A DNA stretch of 64,000 bases from Pusillimonas noertemannii (GTDB lineage Bacteria > Pseudomonadota > Gammaproteobacteria > Burkholderiales > Burkholderiaceae_B): NCBI RefSeq assembly GCF_003096595.1, contig NZ_QEKO01000001.1:930001-994000 (forward strand), given 5' to 3'. Position numbers and translations under genes: made by a program. Below are positions 19,652 to 28,329 of this stretch, in pieces. The first letter of the stretch is position 1; each line of letters opens with the position of its first letter. The notes beneath the pieces are model-generated. The model worked only from the letters and a program-made list of their open reading frames with translations, was not told the origin of the DNA and did no database searches.

Positions 19652-20821
19652 CTAGGTGCGCAGGCCTTCGAGCAGATGCCGGGCCAGGGGGGTGCGCAAC
19701 ACGCGGCTGGCGTCCATGGCCATCAGGCTGAGACCGCAGGCATGTTCGACCAGGGGGATGCGGGTGGCGAAAACGCGGGGCAGAAAATCGGTGACGGCCG
19801 AGGTGACCCAGCGATCGGGCCGGCGCTTTCGGGCAAATGCCTGCAGCAAGGCCGCGGGGTCTTGGGCGGGCCGGTGCAGCCAGCCACCCAGCGACTGCAC
19901 CAGTTGGGCCGCGTCGCGCAGGCCCAGGTTCAGGCCCTGGCCGGCCACCGGGTGCAGGGTCTGGGCGGCATTGCCTATTGCCAGCGTGCGGGCGTCGATC
20001 AGCAAGGGCCCGGCATTGAGCGCCAGCGGAAACACATGGCGGGAGCCGGCCAGGCCAAGCTCGCCCAGGCGGTCGCCGAACGCTTGTTGCAATGCTTGCG
20101 CAAAGCGGGTTTCGTCCATTTGCCCAAGCTGTTGCGCGCGCTCGGGCGCGTTGCACCACACCAGCGAGTAGCGGCCCTGGCCCGCCGGGTGCGGCAGCAT
20201 GGCCAGTGGACCCTGGTTGGTGAAGCGCTCGTAGGCCCAGCCAGGCTTGGGCCGCTGCGCATGGATGGTGGCCAACACTGCATGCTGGTCATAGCTGCGC
20301 CGCAGGCCGCCCGGAGGCGAGCCGTCTGAGCGCACGCGCAGCCGACCGGCCAGGGCGTGGCCGTCGGCGGCCAGCCACTGCGTGGGGCGGGCGCCCAGCT
20401 TATCGTCTTGCGTTGCGGCCTCGAACATCGATACGCCGCTTTGGCGAAGCGCTTCGAGCAGGGATTGCTGCAGGTCGGGGTAGGCAACGACGCTGCCCAG
20501 CCTGGGTACGCCCAGTTCTTCGTGGGTGATCAAGGTGCGGCCCAGCCGGCCGCGCTGCGAGACGTGGACGGTGGTGATGCTGGCCGACCGGGCCGGCCAG
20601 GCCCCCAAGGGCTCGAGCAGGGCGCGGCTGCCGTGGTTCATGGCCAGCATGCGCGGATCGACGTCGGCGGCATGCGGGTCGGAGAGAGCGCCGGAGGAAA
20701 GGCCGCGTCCCAGTAGGGCGATGCGCCGCGGGTCGGGGGCGGCTCGCGCCAGCAGCAGCGCCAGGGCGGACCCCACAGGGCCCGCGCCGGAGATGACAAT
20801 ATCGAATTCGGGCGTTTCCAT
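19652..20821 (-). CDS. UbiH/UbiF/Coq6-family FAD monooxygenase
   Basis: Flavoprotein hydroxylase of 389 residues, most likely acting on the ubiquinone ring. Visible: the Rossmann motif ISGAGPVGSALALLLARA at the N-terminus, and near the C-terminus the second FAD motif with the UbiH-type extension, IGNAAQTLHPVAGQGLNLGLRDA. It is the first gene of the minus-strand operon that continues with dusB and fis. Which ring position it hydroxylates (UbiH- or UbiF-like) cannot be decided from sequence here. Confidence 0.88.
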   Translation of the reverse strand: METPEFDIVISGAGPVGSALALLLARAAPDPRRIALLGRGLSSGALSDPHAADVDPRMLAMNHGSRALLEPLGAWPARSASITTVHVSQRGRLGRTLITHEELGVPRLGSVVAYPDLQQSLLEALRQSGVSMFEAATQDDKLGARPTQWLAADGHALAGRLRVRSDGSPPGGLRRSYDQHAVLATIHAQRPKPGWAYERFTNQGPLAMLPHPAGQGRYSLVWCNAPERAQQLGQMDETRFAQALQQAFGDRLGELGLAGSRHVFPLALNAGPLLIDARTLAIGNAAQTLHPVAGQGLNLGLRDAAQLVQSLGGWLHRPAQDPAALLQAFARKRRPDRWVTSAVTDFLPRVFATRIPLVEHACGLSLMAMDASRVLRTPLARHLLEGLRT

Positions 20822-20901
20822 GATGCCGGGCCTGGGTTTACTACAATGCAGGCCATTGTACGTTTTCGGGCCGCGGGCCTTTGACGGGATAGAGTAGGAA
20901 T

Positions 20902-21366
20902 ATGGACATGGAGCAGAATCGCTCTGCGGCGGCCGGCCGTACGGAACCGGCCTGGCATCGCAGCAAGGTCATTGTAGCGCTGCTGGCCGCGATGCTGGGG
21001 GTCTTTGGCGCCCACTGGTGGTACCTCGGGCGTCCCCGGGCCTGGATGGTCACGCTCGCTTCCTGCGTCTTGATCGTGCTGGCGCAGTTCTATCCGGTGT
21101 GGTGGGACAACCCGCCCTTTCTGTTGCTGATCGTGCCTGTCACGGCGGGCTTCATCGAGGCGCTGGTCTTCTCGCTCAAGCCCGACGCATGGTTCGATGC
21201 CCGCTACAACGCCGGTTCGGGCAAGACCACCCGCACAGGCTGGGGTCCGGTATTGATCGCCATCTTCACCACGCTTCTGGGCAGTTCGGTCATGCTGTTC
21301 GGCATCGCCCTGATCGTCATGCACGTATACAAGGCTCTGGGGTGGCTGGACGGATACGTCTTGTAA
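20902..21366 (+). CDS. TM2-domain-like small membrane protein
   Basis: Predicted membrane protein of 154 residues with about four helices (near 23-38, 47-62, 70-88 and 112-140). The first segment GVFGAHWWYLGRPRAW resembles the TM2 motif (G-x-F-G-x-H-x-F-Y-L-G), a short helical hairpin of unknown function found in many bacteria. It is divergent from the ubiquinone hydroxylase operon with an 80-base gap. No further function can be assigned. Confidence 0.72.
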   Translation: MDMEQNRSAAAGRTEPAWHRSKVIVALLAAMLGVFGAHWWYLGRPRAWMVTLASCVLIVLAQFYPVWWDNPPFLLLIVPVTAGFIEALVFSLKPDAWFDARYNAGSGKTTRTGWGPVLIAIFTTLLGSSVMLFGIALIVMHVYKALGWLDGYVL

Positions 21367-21830
21367 AAGTGGCGCAGGGGCAAGCCGCTGGCATTGTTGC
21401 GGCAGACACACGCCGCCTCTTTGATGGAGGCATGCACACCCTTGCGGACTTGTTATACATGGGTGGAAAAAGCTAGAATATAAGTCTCTTGCATTTTATG
21501 GAGCTAGAAGCGGTGAATTCCGATTCAGGCGATGGCAATTGTCGATCTTGCATCGACCAGGCCACTGACTGAAACCGGGCGCGGATCAAGCCGATCTTCG
21601 GATTTCAAAACCCGAATCAAGGCTTAAGCGGGCTGGGTAAACCCCGTTCTGGCTTTTGTCCACGTCCTGGTGTTCAGTTCAACGATACCAATGGGCGTGG
21701 GCGGCATACATTTGGCAGGGTTCTTCTGCCGGTCTCCCACATATTTCGAATAACAGGCTTGCCAAGCGGCGCGGCCTGTTCGTGCTGCTGCGCTTCAGGC
21801 GCGGCGGCCCTGTTTCAACGGGAGGTCTCC
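21367..21830 (+). other. 464-base gap without a convincing gene; possible structured leader
   Basis: No frame here has coding character. The stretch is moderately AT-rich around 21470-21620 and contains short dyads, e.g. GTCGAT-CTTGC-ATCGAC near 21540-21556, and an alternation of CCCG and CGGG runs at about 21608-21645. It ends in a clear Shine-Dalgarno (GGGAGGT) for the next small gene. I checked it by eye against TPP, yybP-ykoY and similar leader motifs and saw no match. It could be a long 5' UTR or simply non-coding. Confidence 0.35.
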
Positions 21831-22166
21831 ATGCGGCTTTTCAACCTCTTCCTGCGTCGCGCCGGTGTGCGTCAGGCGTCCGTACCCGCGCCGAAATCGC
21901 TTTCGCGCCTTACCATCATGTGTCCCCGGGCCGACCTTGGCCGTTTGCGCAAGCAAATCTATGCCGACTTCGGGGCGGCCGGCCTTACAGTGGCGGGCAT
22001 GCAGATCGACCACGGCAGCCACCCCGACATCGCCACGGCCTGTGTCACGGTCAATTGCCCTCCCGAACTGCGCACCGTGCTGATGGACCGCGCCCGGCAT
22101 CTGCGTTCCAATCCCTCGGTGCGGGGCCTGCAATGGGGTGACCATCGGCATATTGCTTTAAACTAG
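21831..22166 (+). CDS. Small protein resembling the C-terminal domain of MgtC/SapB proteins
   Basis: Protein of 111 residues starting MRLFNLFLRRAGV after a strong GGGAGGT. From about residue 28, LTIMCPRADLGRLRKQIYADF ... RHLRSNPSVRGLQWGD looks like the ACT-like soluble domain at the end of MgtC-type proteins, but there is no MgtC membrane domain. It could be a stand-alone domain or a relic. In-frame codons run further upstream to 21759 but lack a ribosome site. The long non-coding stretch ahead of it is noted separately. The assignment is tentative. Confidence 0.5.
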   Translation: MRLFNLFLRRAGVRQASVPAPKSLSRLTIMCPRADLGRLRKQIYADFGAAGLTVAGMQIDHGSHPDIATACVTVNCPPELRTVLMDRARHLRSNPSVRGLQWGDHRHIALN

Positions 22167-22259
22167 GGCCTGTTGCCCTGAAGGGCAGGGGCTTGCCGGC
22201 CGGTCGTGCCAACCGGCGTCTCGCGCAGGCCCGCCCACTGGTTTGAATCTGGATCGTCC

Positions 22260-23123
22260 ATGGATCTCGGCTGGCTTGTGCCCTGGGAATTCTCCCCAGC
22301 CCTCATTATTGCTTTCATTGCCTCTGGCGCGCTGTTCATACGCGGCACCCGGGTCCACCGGGTAGGCGCCGCGCGCCAGCTTCTTTTCTGGTGCGGCTTC
22401 GTCCTGCTGTACCTGTCGCTGCATACCCGCGTCGACTACTACGCCGAGCGTCTTTTCTTCGCGCACCGCCTGCAGCACCTGATCCTGCACCACCTTGGGC
22501 CCCTGCTTATCATGGGGGCCTACGCCGGGCAGGTAATGCGGGCGGGGCTGCCCATGCGCGCGCGCTTCTGGCTGCGCGATTTCCGGCGCACGCCGGCCGG
22601 CCGCGCCGTCAAGGCCGTTCTTACCAACAAGTACTGGGTGCCTTTCGTATTCGTGTTCCTGGTGGTGGTGTGGCTGATACCCATCGTGCAGTTCTATTCC
22701 ATGCTCGACTGGCGCCTGTACCGGTTCATGAACTGGTCGGTGGTGATCAGCGGCTTCATGTACTGGAACCTCATTCTTGATCGCCGGCCCAGCCCGCCGG
22801 CCATCATGTCGCCGGGCATGCGTATCCTGTCTCCCGTCATCACCATGGTGCCGCAGATGGTCGTCGGCGCGGTCATTACCTTCACCGAATACGACCTGTA
22901 CCCCGTCTTCGACCTGTGCGGACGCGCCATTCCGGGCATGTCCGCGGTTACGGACCAGGCCATAGGCGGCCTTACGATGTGGGTGCTGGCCGGCTTCATC
23001 GAGGTGTTCGGCCTGCTGTTCGCCCTGGCGACACTCATGCGCTTGTCGGGCAAGCACCGCCTGCCCGACAAGCGCAAGCGCGATGCGGGGGGCCGGCAGC
23101 GGCCGGCCGCGCTCGGGGCATGA
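22260..23123 (+). CDS. CtaG/caa3-type cytochrome c oxidase assembly protein-like membrane protein
   Basis: Polytopic membrane protein of about 287 residues with six to seven helices. HRLQHLILHHLGPLLI, MNWSVVISGFMYWNLILDRRP and the late TDQAIGGLTMWVLAGFIEV are conserved hallmarks of the CtaG_caa3 family, linked to copper delivery or oxidase assembly. No cytochrome oxidase genes are nearby. The chosen ATG gives MDLGWLVPWEFSP; an earlier GTG/ATG around 22206 is possible. Its stop overlaps the start of the next gene (ATGA), so the two are coupled. Confidence 0.8.
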   Translation: MDLGWLVPWEFSPALIIAFIASGALFIRGTRVHRVGAARQLLFWCGFVLLYLSLHTRVDYYAERLFFAHRLQHLILHHLGPLLIMGAYAGQVMRAGLPMRARFWLRDFRRTPAGRAVKAVLTNKYWVPFVFVFLVVVWLIPIVQFYSMLDWRLYRFMNWSVVISGFMYWNLILDRRPSPPAIMSPGMRILSPVITMVPQMVVGAVITFTEYDLYPVFDLCGRAIPGMSAVTDQAIGGLTMWVLAGFIEVFGLLFALATLMRLSGKHRLPDKRKRDAGGRQRPAALGA

Positions 23124-24625
23124 TGGCGGGGGCTCGCCCGGCCTCGCGCTTCAGGCCGCGCGCCGCATGGCGCCTGGGCGCGGTGCTGGTCGCCGCCGCC
23201 ATTGGCGCCGGGGCGCAGGCCCAGCCGTCCGGCCTGCCCAGCATGGGCTCGGCCTCGGCAGCCGAGCTTTCGCCCATGCTCGAGCAGACGCTGGGCGATG
23301 CCATTATGGAGCAGGGCCGCCGCGATCCCACCTACATCCACGATCCCGATGTCAGCCAGTATCTGTCCCGCCTGGGCAAGCAGCTCGTCGCGGGCTCGTC
23401 CAACCCCAGTCAGCCCATACACGTGTTCGCGATACGTGACCCTCAGATCAACGCCTTTGCATTGCCGGGCGGCTACGTGGGCATACACAGCGGCCTGGTG
23501 GTGTCGTCCGAGAACGAGTCGCAGCTGGCTTCGGTGGTGGCGCACGAAATCGGCCACGTGCTGCAGCGCCACGTGGCGCGCGGCATGACTCAGCAGGCGC
23601 AGTCCAGCCATCTGATGATGGCTTCGGTGGCGGCGGCGCTGCTGGCAGCCTTGGCCGGCAGCGGCGACCTGGCCATGGGCGTGGCCGCGTTCGGCCAGGC
23701 GGCGGCCGTCGACCAGCAACTGGGCTTTTCGCGCCAGGCCGAGCAAGAGGCCGACCGTATCGGCCTCGACATGCTGCGCAAGGGCGGCTACGACCCCAAC
23801 GGCATGGCGCAGATGTTCGGCCAGCTTACCAATGCCTCTCGCCTGAACGAGGGCACCGGGGGCGGTACATACGCCAGCACCCACCCGCTTTCCATCCAGC
23901 GCATGTCCGACATACAGAATCGCATCCGCGAAGCGCCCGCCGCCCAGCATCACGACAGCGATACCTACTGGTATGTGCGGGCCAAGCTGCGAACCCTGCA
24001 AGAGCGCAGCACCGGCCAGCGCAGCGCCGAGGCCGCCTTGCGGCGCGAAACCGAGGCCTTCCAGGGGGTGCCCCGGTCGGCCGCCTGGTATGGCCTGGCC
24101 TATTCCGCCTGGCGCCAGGGTGATCTCGTCGCCACCCGGCAGGCGCTCGACAAGGCCAGAGAGGGCGGCATGAATTCGCCCGAGATCGCGGGCTTGTCCA
24201 TTGCCCTGGCCATTAAGCAAAAGCGGCATGACGAGGCCCTTGCGCAGGCCGAAGCCGCCTGGTCGCGCTGGCCCCAAAGCCTGGGCGTGGCGTTGGCCTT
24301 GGTCGACGCCTTGCAAAAATCCGGCCAGGATCAGCGCGCGGTCCAGTTCCTGGACGAGCGCATCCGGCAATGGCCCGATGAGGCCGGCCTGTACCAGTTG
24401 CGCGCCCAAAGCTACGAGCGCCTGGGCAACGGCGTCGAGGCCCGGCGTTCGATGGCGGTCTATTACGAGAAAGTGGGCGCCCTGCCCACGGCGGTAGAAC
24501 AGCTGCAGCAGGCCCGGGCCATGTCCAGCGATTTCTACGTACAGTCGCAGATGGACGTCGAAATACGCAGGCTTCGGGAAAAAGTACGCTCTGACCGCGC
24601 CCTGCTCGAGCGCTTCAGGAAATAA
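23120..24625 (+). CDS. bepA: BepA-like periplasmic M48 metalloprotease with TPR repeats
   Basis: Exported protease/chaperone of about 501 residues acting in outer-membrane protein quality control. Signal peptide at about 1-36 (ending AGAQAQ). The M48 domain has the zinc motif HEIGH in VVAHEIGHVLQRH and a downstream EADRIGLDMLRKGGY with the third ligand. A C-terminal TPR region (about 290-480) contains repeats such as AWYGLAYSAWRQGD and YQLRAQSYERLGNG. This order matches BepA/YfgC. It starts inside the stop codon of the CtaG-like gene (ATGA overlap). Confidence 0.88.
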   Translation: MMAGARPASRFRPRAAWRLGAVLVAAAIGAGAQAQPSGLPSMGSASAAELSPMLEQTLGDAIMEQGRRDPTYIHDPDVSQYLSRLGKQLVAGSSNPSQPIHVFAIRDPQINAFALPGGYVGIHSGLVVSSENESQLASVVAHEIGHVLQRHVARGMTQQAQSSHLMMASVAAALLAALAGSGDLAMGVAAFGQAAAVDQQLGFSRQAEQEADRIGLDMLRKGGYDPNGMAQMFGQLTNASRLNEGTGGGTYASTHPLSIQRMSDIQNRIREAPAAQHHDSDTYWYVRAKLRTLQERSTGQRSAEAALRRETEAFQGVPRSAAWYGLAYSAWRQGDLVATRQALDKAREGGMNSPEIAGLSIALAIKQKRHDEALAQAEAAWSRWPQSLGVALALVDALQKSGQDQRAVQFLDERIRQWPDEAGLYQLRAQSYERLGNGVEARRSMAVYYEKVGALPTAVEQLQQARAMSSDFYVQSQMDVEIRRLREKVRSDRALLERFRK

Positions 24626-24688
24626 GCCGGCGTCTTTGCGCGGCAGGCCGGGGGCCGCGAGGCCCGAGGCCGGCGCCCCGAAATCGCC

Positions 24689-25780
24689 TTAAAGCCGGGT
24701 TTCGAAATACCTGGCGATGCGTTGGGGCAGCCAGTTAAGGTGCCCCGGAAATGTTCCGGTGACAAAACCCATATGCCCTCCCTCGGCGGGCTGGTGCAGC
24801 AGCACCGTGTCCGAGCATTCGTGCGAATCGGGCAGCGAAGGCGCCGGAACGAAAGGGTCGTTGCGGGCATTCAGCACCAGGGTGGGCAGGGTAAGCCGGC
24901 TCAGCCACGGCTTGCTTGAAGCGCGGGTCCAGTAGTCGAGGGCATTCTTGAAACCGTGCATGGGCGCCGTGTACATGTCGTCGAACTCGCGCAGCGTGCG
25001 CGATTGTGCAAAGCGCAGCACGTCGATGTTGCCCGGAAACTTCTTGGCCTTGTCGAGTACCTTGCGCTTCATGGTGCGCAAGAAATACCGGCCATACAGC
25101 CGTCGCCCCGCGAAGCTGTCGGACAGCGCGGCGCCGCAGGCGACCAGGTCGAGCGGCACCGACACGGCCGCGGCCGCTGCGAGGCGCTCGGCGGTTTCGG
25201 GACGTTCGCCCAGGCACTTGAGCATGGCGTTGCCGCCCAGCGAGACACCCACGGCATGCCAGCTGGCATGGGGCAGGCGGGCAAGGACGGTATCGAACAT
25301 GAACTGCACGTCGTCGGAGTCGCCCGAATAATAGGCGCGTGCCATGCGGTTGGCGAAGCCCGAGCAGCCGCGCAGGTGAGCGATGACCACGACCCAGCCC
25401 CTTGCGCGAAAGTGCTGCGAAATTGCCTGGGCGTAGTGGCTGGTGCTGCTGCCTTCGAGGCCGTGGAACAGCACCAGCGCGGGGGTGCCGGGCGTGGAGG
25501 GCAGCGAGGACCAGTCGTCTTCCTGCATCCAGCGGCGTGCCGCGGTGGCGGCCAGCCGCGGATCGGCCTTGACCCGCTGGTTGTCGGCCGATTTATTGGG
25601 AAACAGCCCCGGGCCCACCCAGTCGAAGTCGACGAAATCGCCGTCGGGCGTATCGACGCGGTCGCGCACGAAGGCGATGCGGTGATAGCGCGCCGCCAGC
25701 GCGCCATGGATGGTCTGCAGGTGGCCGCCGGGCAGCCAGAAGGGTTGCGGGCAGGGAGAGGAGTCGATCCGTGCGGTCAC
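24689..25780 (-). CDS. YheT-like alpha/beta hydrolase
   Basis: Cytosolic hydrolase of about 363 residues in the YheT/ABHD1-3 family. WLPGGHLQTIHGAL near the N-terminus is a family hallmark. LVLFHGLEGSSTSHYA is the oxyanion region, GVSLGGNAMLKCLGE holds the nucleophile Ser, DPFVP the acid and GGHMGF the catalytic His. The start is taken as GTG at 25780 because farther upstream codons overlap the next gene without similarity; this is not certain. It is convergent with the BepA-like gene. Substrate unknown. Confidence 0.82.
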   Translation of the reverse strand: MTARIDSSPCPQPFWLPGGHLQTIHGALAARYHRIAFVRDRVDTPDGDFVDFDWVGPGLFPNKSADNQRVKADPRLAATAARRWMQEDDWSSLPSTPGTPALVLFHGLEGSSTSHYAQAISQHFRARGWVVVIAHLRGCSGFANRMARAYYSGDSDDVQFMFDTVLARLPHASWHAVGVSLGGNAMLKCLGERPETAERLAAAAAVSVPLDLVACGAALSDSFAGRRLYGRYFLRTMKRKVLDKAKKFPGNIDVLRFAQSRTLREFDDMYTAPMHGFKNALDYWTRASSKPWLSRLTLPTLVLNARNDPFVPAPSLPDSHECSDTVLLHQPAEGGHMGFVTGTFPGHLNWLPQRIARYFETRL

Positions 25781-25812
25781 AGGGTGCTGGGGCCTTTTAG
25801 TGTTAACAGGCC

Positions 25813-26010
25813 TTAATGCGAGTGTTGTTCGTCTTGAAGCTGGTAAGTGGCGCCGCAGTAGGGGCAGGACGCCGTGCCCGACTTGGCCAGCTCGATGTAG
25901 ACGCGGGGATGCATGGACCACAGCGGGGCCTTGGGGCCGGGGCAGTAGACCGGCAGGTCTTCGGCCTTGACGAGTACGGGTTGCGTGGAGGCGGTCGGTT
26001 CTGCGCTCAT
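25813..26010 (-). CDS. Zinc-finger domain protein (zf-CHCC)
   Basis: Small protein of 65 residues. VYCPGPKAPLWSMHPRVYIEL followed by SCPYCGATYQL is the zf-CHCC pattern (Cys, His, Cys, Cys) also found in the NDUFS6-type zinc protein. The start MSAEPTAS is chosen over an ATG 8 codons upstream because of conservation. It lies between ilvE and the hydrolase gene on the same strand; in many betaproteobacteria this small gene follows ilvE. Confidence 0.85.
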   Translation of the reverse strand: MSAEPTASTQPVLVKAEDLPVYCPGPKAPLWSMHPRVYIELAKSGTASCPYCGATYQLQDEQHSH

Positions 26011-26071
26011 GGCGTTTCCTGGAGGGGGATGCAAAGGCTAGGGGTGGTGCTGGACATGGCGGGCGAAGGCC

Positions 26072-26992
26072 TCAGACTTTGGCCAGCCAGTGCAGGTATT
26101 TGGGATTGCGGCCATTGACGACGTCGAAAAAGGCTTTTTGCAGCTTCTCGGTGACGGGGCCGCGGCTGCCCTGGCCGATGCGGCGGTTGTCGATTTCGCG
26201 TATGGGCGTGACCTCGGCCGCGGTGCCGGTAAAGAAGGCTTCGTCTGCGATGTAGAGGTCGTCGCGGGTGAGGCGGCGGGTATGCACCTGCAGGCCCAGG
26301 TCGGCGGCGATGGCATGCACCGAGTCGCGCGTGATGCCGGTAAGCGCCGAAGCGATCTCGGGTTCGTAGAGCACGCCGTTCTTGACGATGAAGATGTTCT
26401 CGCCCGAGCCTTCGGCCACGAAGCCGTCGGTGTCGAGCAGGATGGCCTCGTCGTAGCCGTGTTCGATGGCTTCGGTGTTGGCCAGAATGGAGTTGGCATA
26501 GGTGCTGGCCACTTTCGCGCGCGGCATGGTGACATTGACGTGCTGGCGCGCGTACGAAGAGATCTTGACGCGGATGCCTTGTGCCAATGCTTCTTCGCCC
26601 AGATAGGCGCCCCAGGGCCAGGCGGCGATGGCCACGTGGACCGTGGCGCCCTTGGGCGACACGCCCATTTTCTCGGAGCCGTAGAAAAGCAGGGGACGTA
26701 TGTAGCAGGATTCGAGCTGGTTGCGGCGCACGACTTCAAGCGTGGCTTCCATGATGGTTTCGCGATCGTACGGAACCTGCATCTGGTAGATGTGGGCCGA
26801 GTTGAACAGCCGTTCGGTGTGCTCGCGCAGGCGAAACACGGCGGTGCCGATGTCGGTGTTGTAGGCGCGCTCGCCTTCGAAGACGGCCAGGCCATAATGC
26901 AGAGAATGAGTCAGGACGTGCGTGGTGGCATCGCGCCATGGCACAATTTTCCCGTCATACCAGATGAAGCCGTCACGATCGGACATCGACAT
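26072..26992 (-). CDS. ilvE: Branched-chain amino acid aminotransferase
   Basis: PLP enzyme of 306 residues that makes or degrades Leu, Ile and Val with 2-oxoglutarate/glutamate. Class IV aminotransferase features: N-terminal DGFIWYDGKIVPW, LHYGLAVFEGERAY, the GYDEAILLDTDGFVAEGSGENIF cofactor-binding stretch and TGTAAEVTPI. The start is the ATG behind GGAGAG; an ATG 4 codons earlier is possible. It is divergent from an AzlCD branched-chain amino acid exporter, a functional match that suggests shared physiology. Confidence 0.95.
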   Translation of the reverse strand: MSMSDRDGFIWYDGKIVPWRDATTHVLTHSLHYGLAVFEGERAYNTDIGTAVFRLREHTERLFNSAHIYQMQVPYDRETIMEATLEVVRRNQLESCYIRPLLFYGSEKMGVSPKGATVHVAIAAWPWGAYLGEEALAQGIRVKISSYARQHVNVTMPRAKVASTYANSILANTEAIEHGYDEAILLDTDGFVAEGSGENIFIVKNGVLYEPEIASALTGITRDSVHAIAADLGLQVHTRRLTRDDLYIADEAFFTGTAAEVTPIREIDNRRIGQGSRGPVTEKLQKAFFDVVNGRNPKYLHWLAKV

Positions 26993-27116
26993 AATGCTCT
27001 CCATTAAAAGAGGCGTCATTGTACCAAGCGGCGGCCCCGTTTTCGTATATGATCGCCGATTGGCCCGCGCATGGTTGCAGGCGGGGCATTGGGTTTTCTG
27101 AATAAAAGGTTTTCCG

Positions 27117-27854
27117 GTGGCGCATTCCAGAAGCAGCATATCGTGGCCGGATGCGCGAGCGCGCCGCAGTTTTGCGGCCGGCTTGGGCCATGCGGCTTCC
27201 GCCATAGTCGCGTTATGCATCTGGGCCTTCGTAACAGGCTTTGCCATGGTCAGCTACGGCCTGTCCGAGGGCATGGCCGTCTTGATGTCCGTCCTGGTCT
27301 ATGCGGGCTCGGCCCAGCTTACCGCCTTGCCGCTCATGATGGCGGGCGCCCCGTTGTGGCTGATCTTCGCCGCCGGCTTCGTGGTGAACATCCGCTTCAT
27401 CATCTTCGGCGCGGCCCTGCAGCCCTATTTCCGCAAGTACTCCTGGCTCAAGAGGCTGGGCCTGGGCTATTGGTCCAGCGACCTGGTGTTCGTCTTCTTC
27501 ATGACACGCTATGGCGATGCGCGGCGCAAGGGCACGCGGGGCCAGCTGTGGTACTACCTGGGCGTGATCGTGCCGGGCTGGTTCGCGTGGCAGTTTTTCT
27601 CTTTGCTGGGCATCTACACCGGGGCCTTCGTGCCGCCCGAGTGGTCGCTCGAGTTCGCGGCCACCCTGGCGCTGATGGGGGTGGCGATTCCGCTGGTCAA
27701 GGCCATGCCCATGGCAGTCTCCGTGCTGGTAACGGCCGTCGTCGCATGGCTGGGCCAGCCCCTGCCGCTGCGGCTGGGACTGGCCGTGGCCATTGTCGCA
27801 GGGGTGGCCGCGGGCGTGCTGGCCGAAATGCACAAGTCAAGGAGGGCGCCATGA
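27117..27854 (+). CDS. azlC: AzlC-family branched-chain amino acid exporter, large subunit
   Basis: Inner-membrane protein of 245 residues with about seven helices. The segment MSVLVYAGSAQLTALPLM and FVVNIRFIIFGAAL are AzlC hallmarks. Translation begins at a GTG (27117), preceded by AAAAGG. The 3' end overlaps the AzlD-like gene by 4 bases (ATGA), the usual two-subunit arrangement for export of branched-chain amino acids and analogues. It is divergent from ilvE. Confidence 0.88.
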   Translation: MAHSRSSISWPDARARRSFAAGLGHAASAIVALCIWAFVTGFAMVSYGLSEGMAVLMSVLVYAGSAQLTALPLMMAGAPLWLIFAAGFVVNIRFIIFGAALQPYFRKYSWLKRLGLGYWSSDLVFVFFMTRYGDARRKGTRGQLWYYLGVIVPGWFAWQFFSLLGIYTGAFVPPEWSLEFAATLALMGVAIPLVKAMPMAVSVLVTAVVAWLGQPLPLRLGLAVAIVAGVAAGVLAEMHKSRRAP

Positions 27855-28180
27855 GCGGCGAAGCAGACAGCTATGTGTTGGGGGCCATCGCCTTGCTGAC
27901 CCTCTGCAGCTTGCTGACGCGGGCCGGGTATTTTCTGTTTGGCGACCACCTGCCCCTGACGGATCCGGTGCGGCGCGCCCTGCGCTATGCGCCGGTGGCC
28001 GCCCTGACAGCCATCATCGTGCCTGACCTGCTGCCCTGGGAGGCCGGCGCCTCGGCCATTTTCGACGTAAAGATGCTGGCCGCCGCAGTGGCCGTGCTGA
28101 TCTACTGGCGCACGCGCAGCACCATAGGCCTGATGGTGGGCGGAATGTGCGCCTATTGGGCCATAGCCTGGCTGCTTTAG
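27851..28180 (+). CDS. azlD: AzlD-family branched-chain amino acid exporter, small subunit
   Basis: Small membrane protein of 109 residues with four hydrophobic segments. LTRAGYFLFGDHLPL and ALRYAPVAALTAIIVPDLL are characteristic of AzlD. It is translationally coupled to AzlC through an ATGA overlap. Confidence 0.88.
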   Translation: MSGEADSYVLGAIALLTLCSLLTRAGYFLFGDHLPLTDPVRRALRYAPVAALTAIIVPDLLPWEAGASAIFDVKMLAAAVAVLIYWRTRSTIGLMVGGMCAYWAIAWLL

Positions 28181-28329
28181 CGGCCCATGCCGGCGTAAAC
28201 CGTTGACATTTCACGACACTTATGGCGACTGACGGCAAGTTTGGGCGCGCCGGGGCGGGCGCTGCGCTAAAATAGCCGGGTTACCAAAGCCGGACTGGGC
28301 ATTCGCCCGGACCGGCATTTACCATTTCA

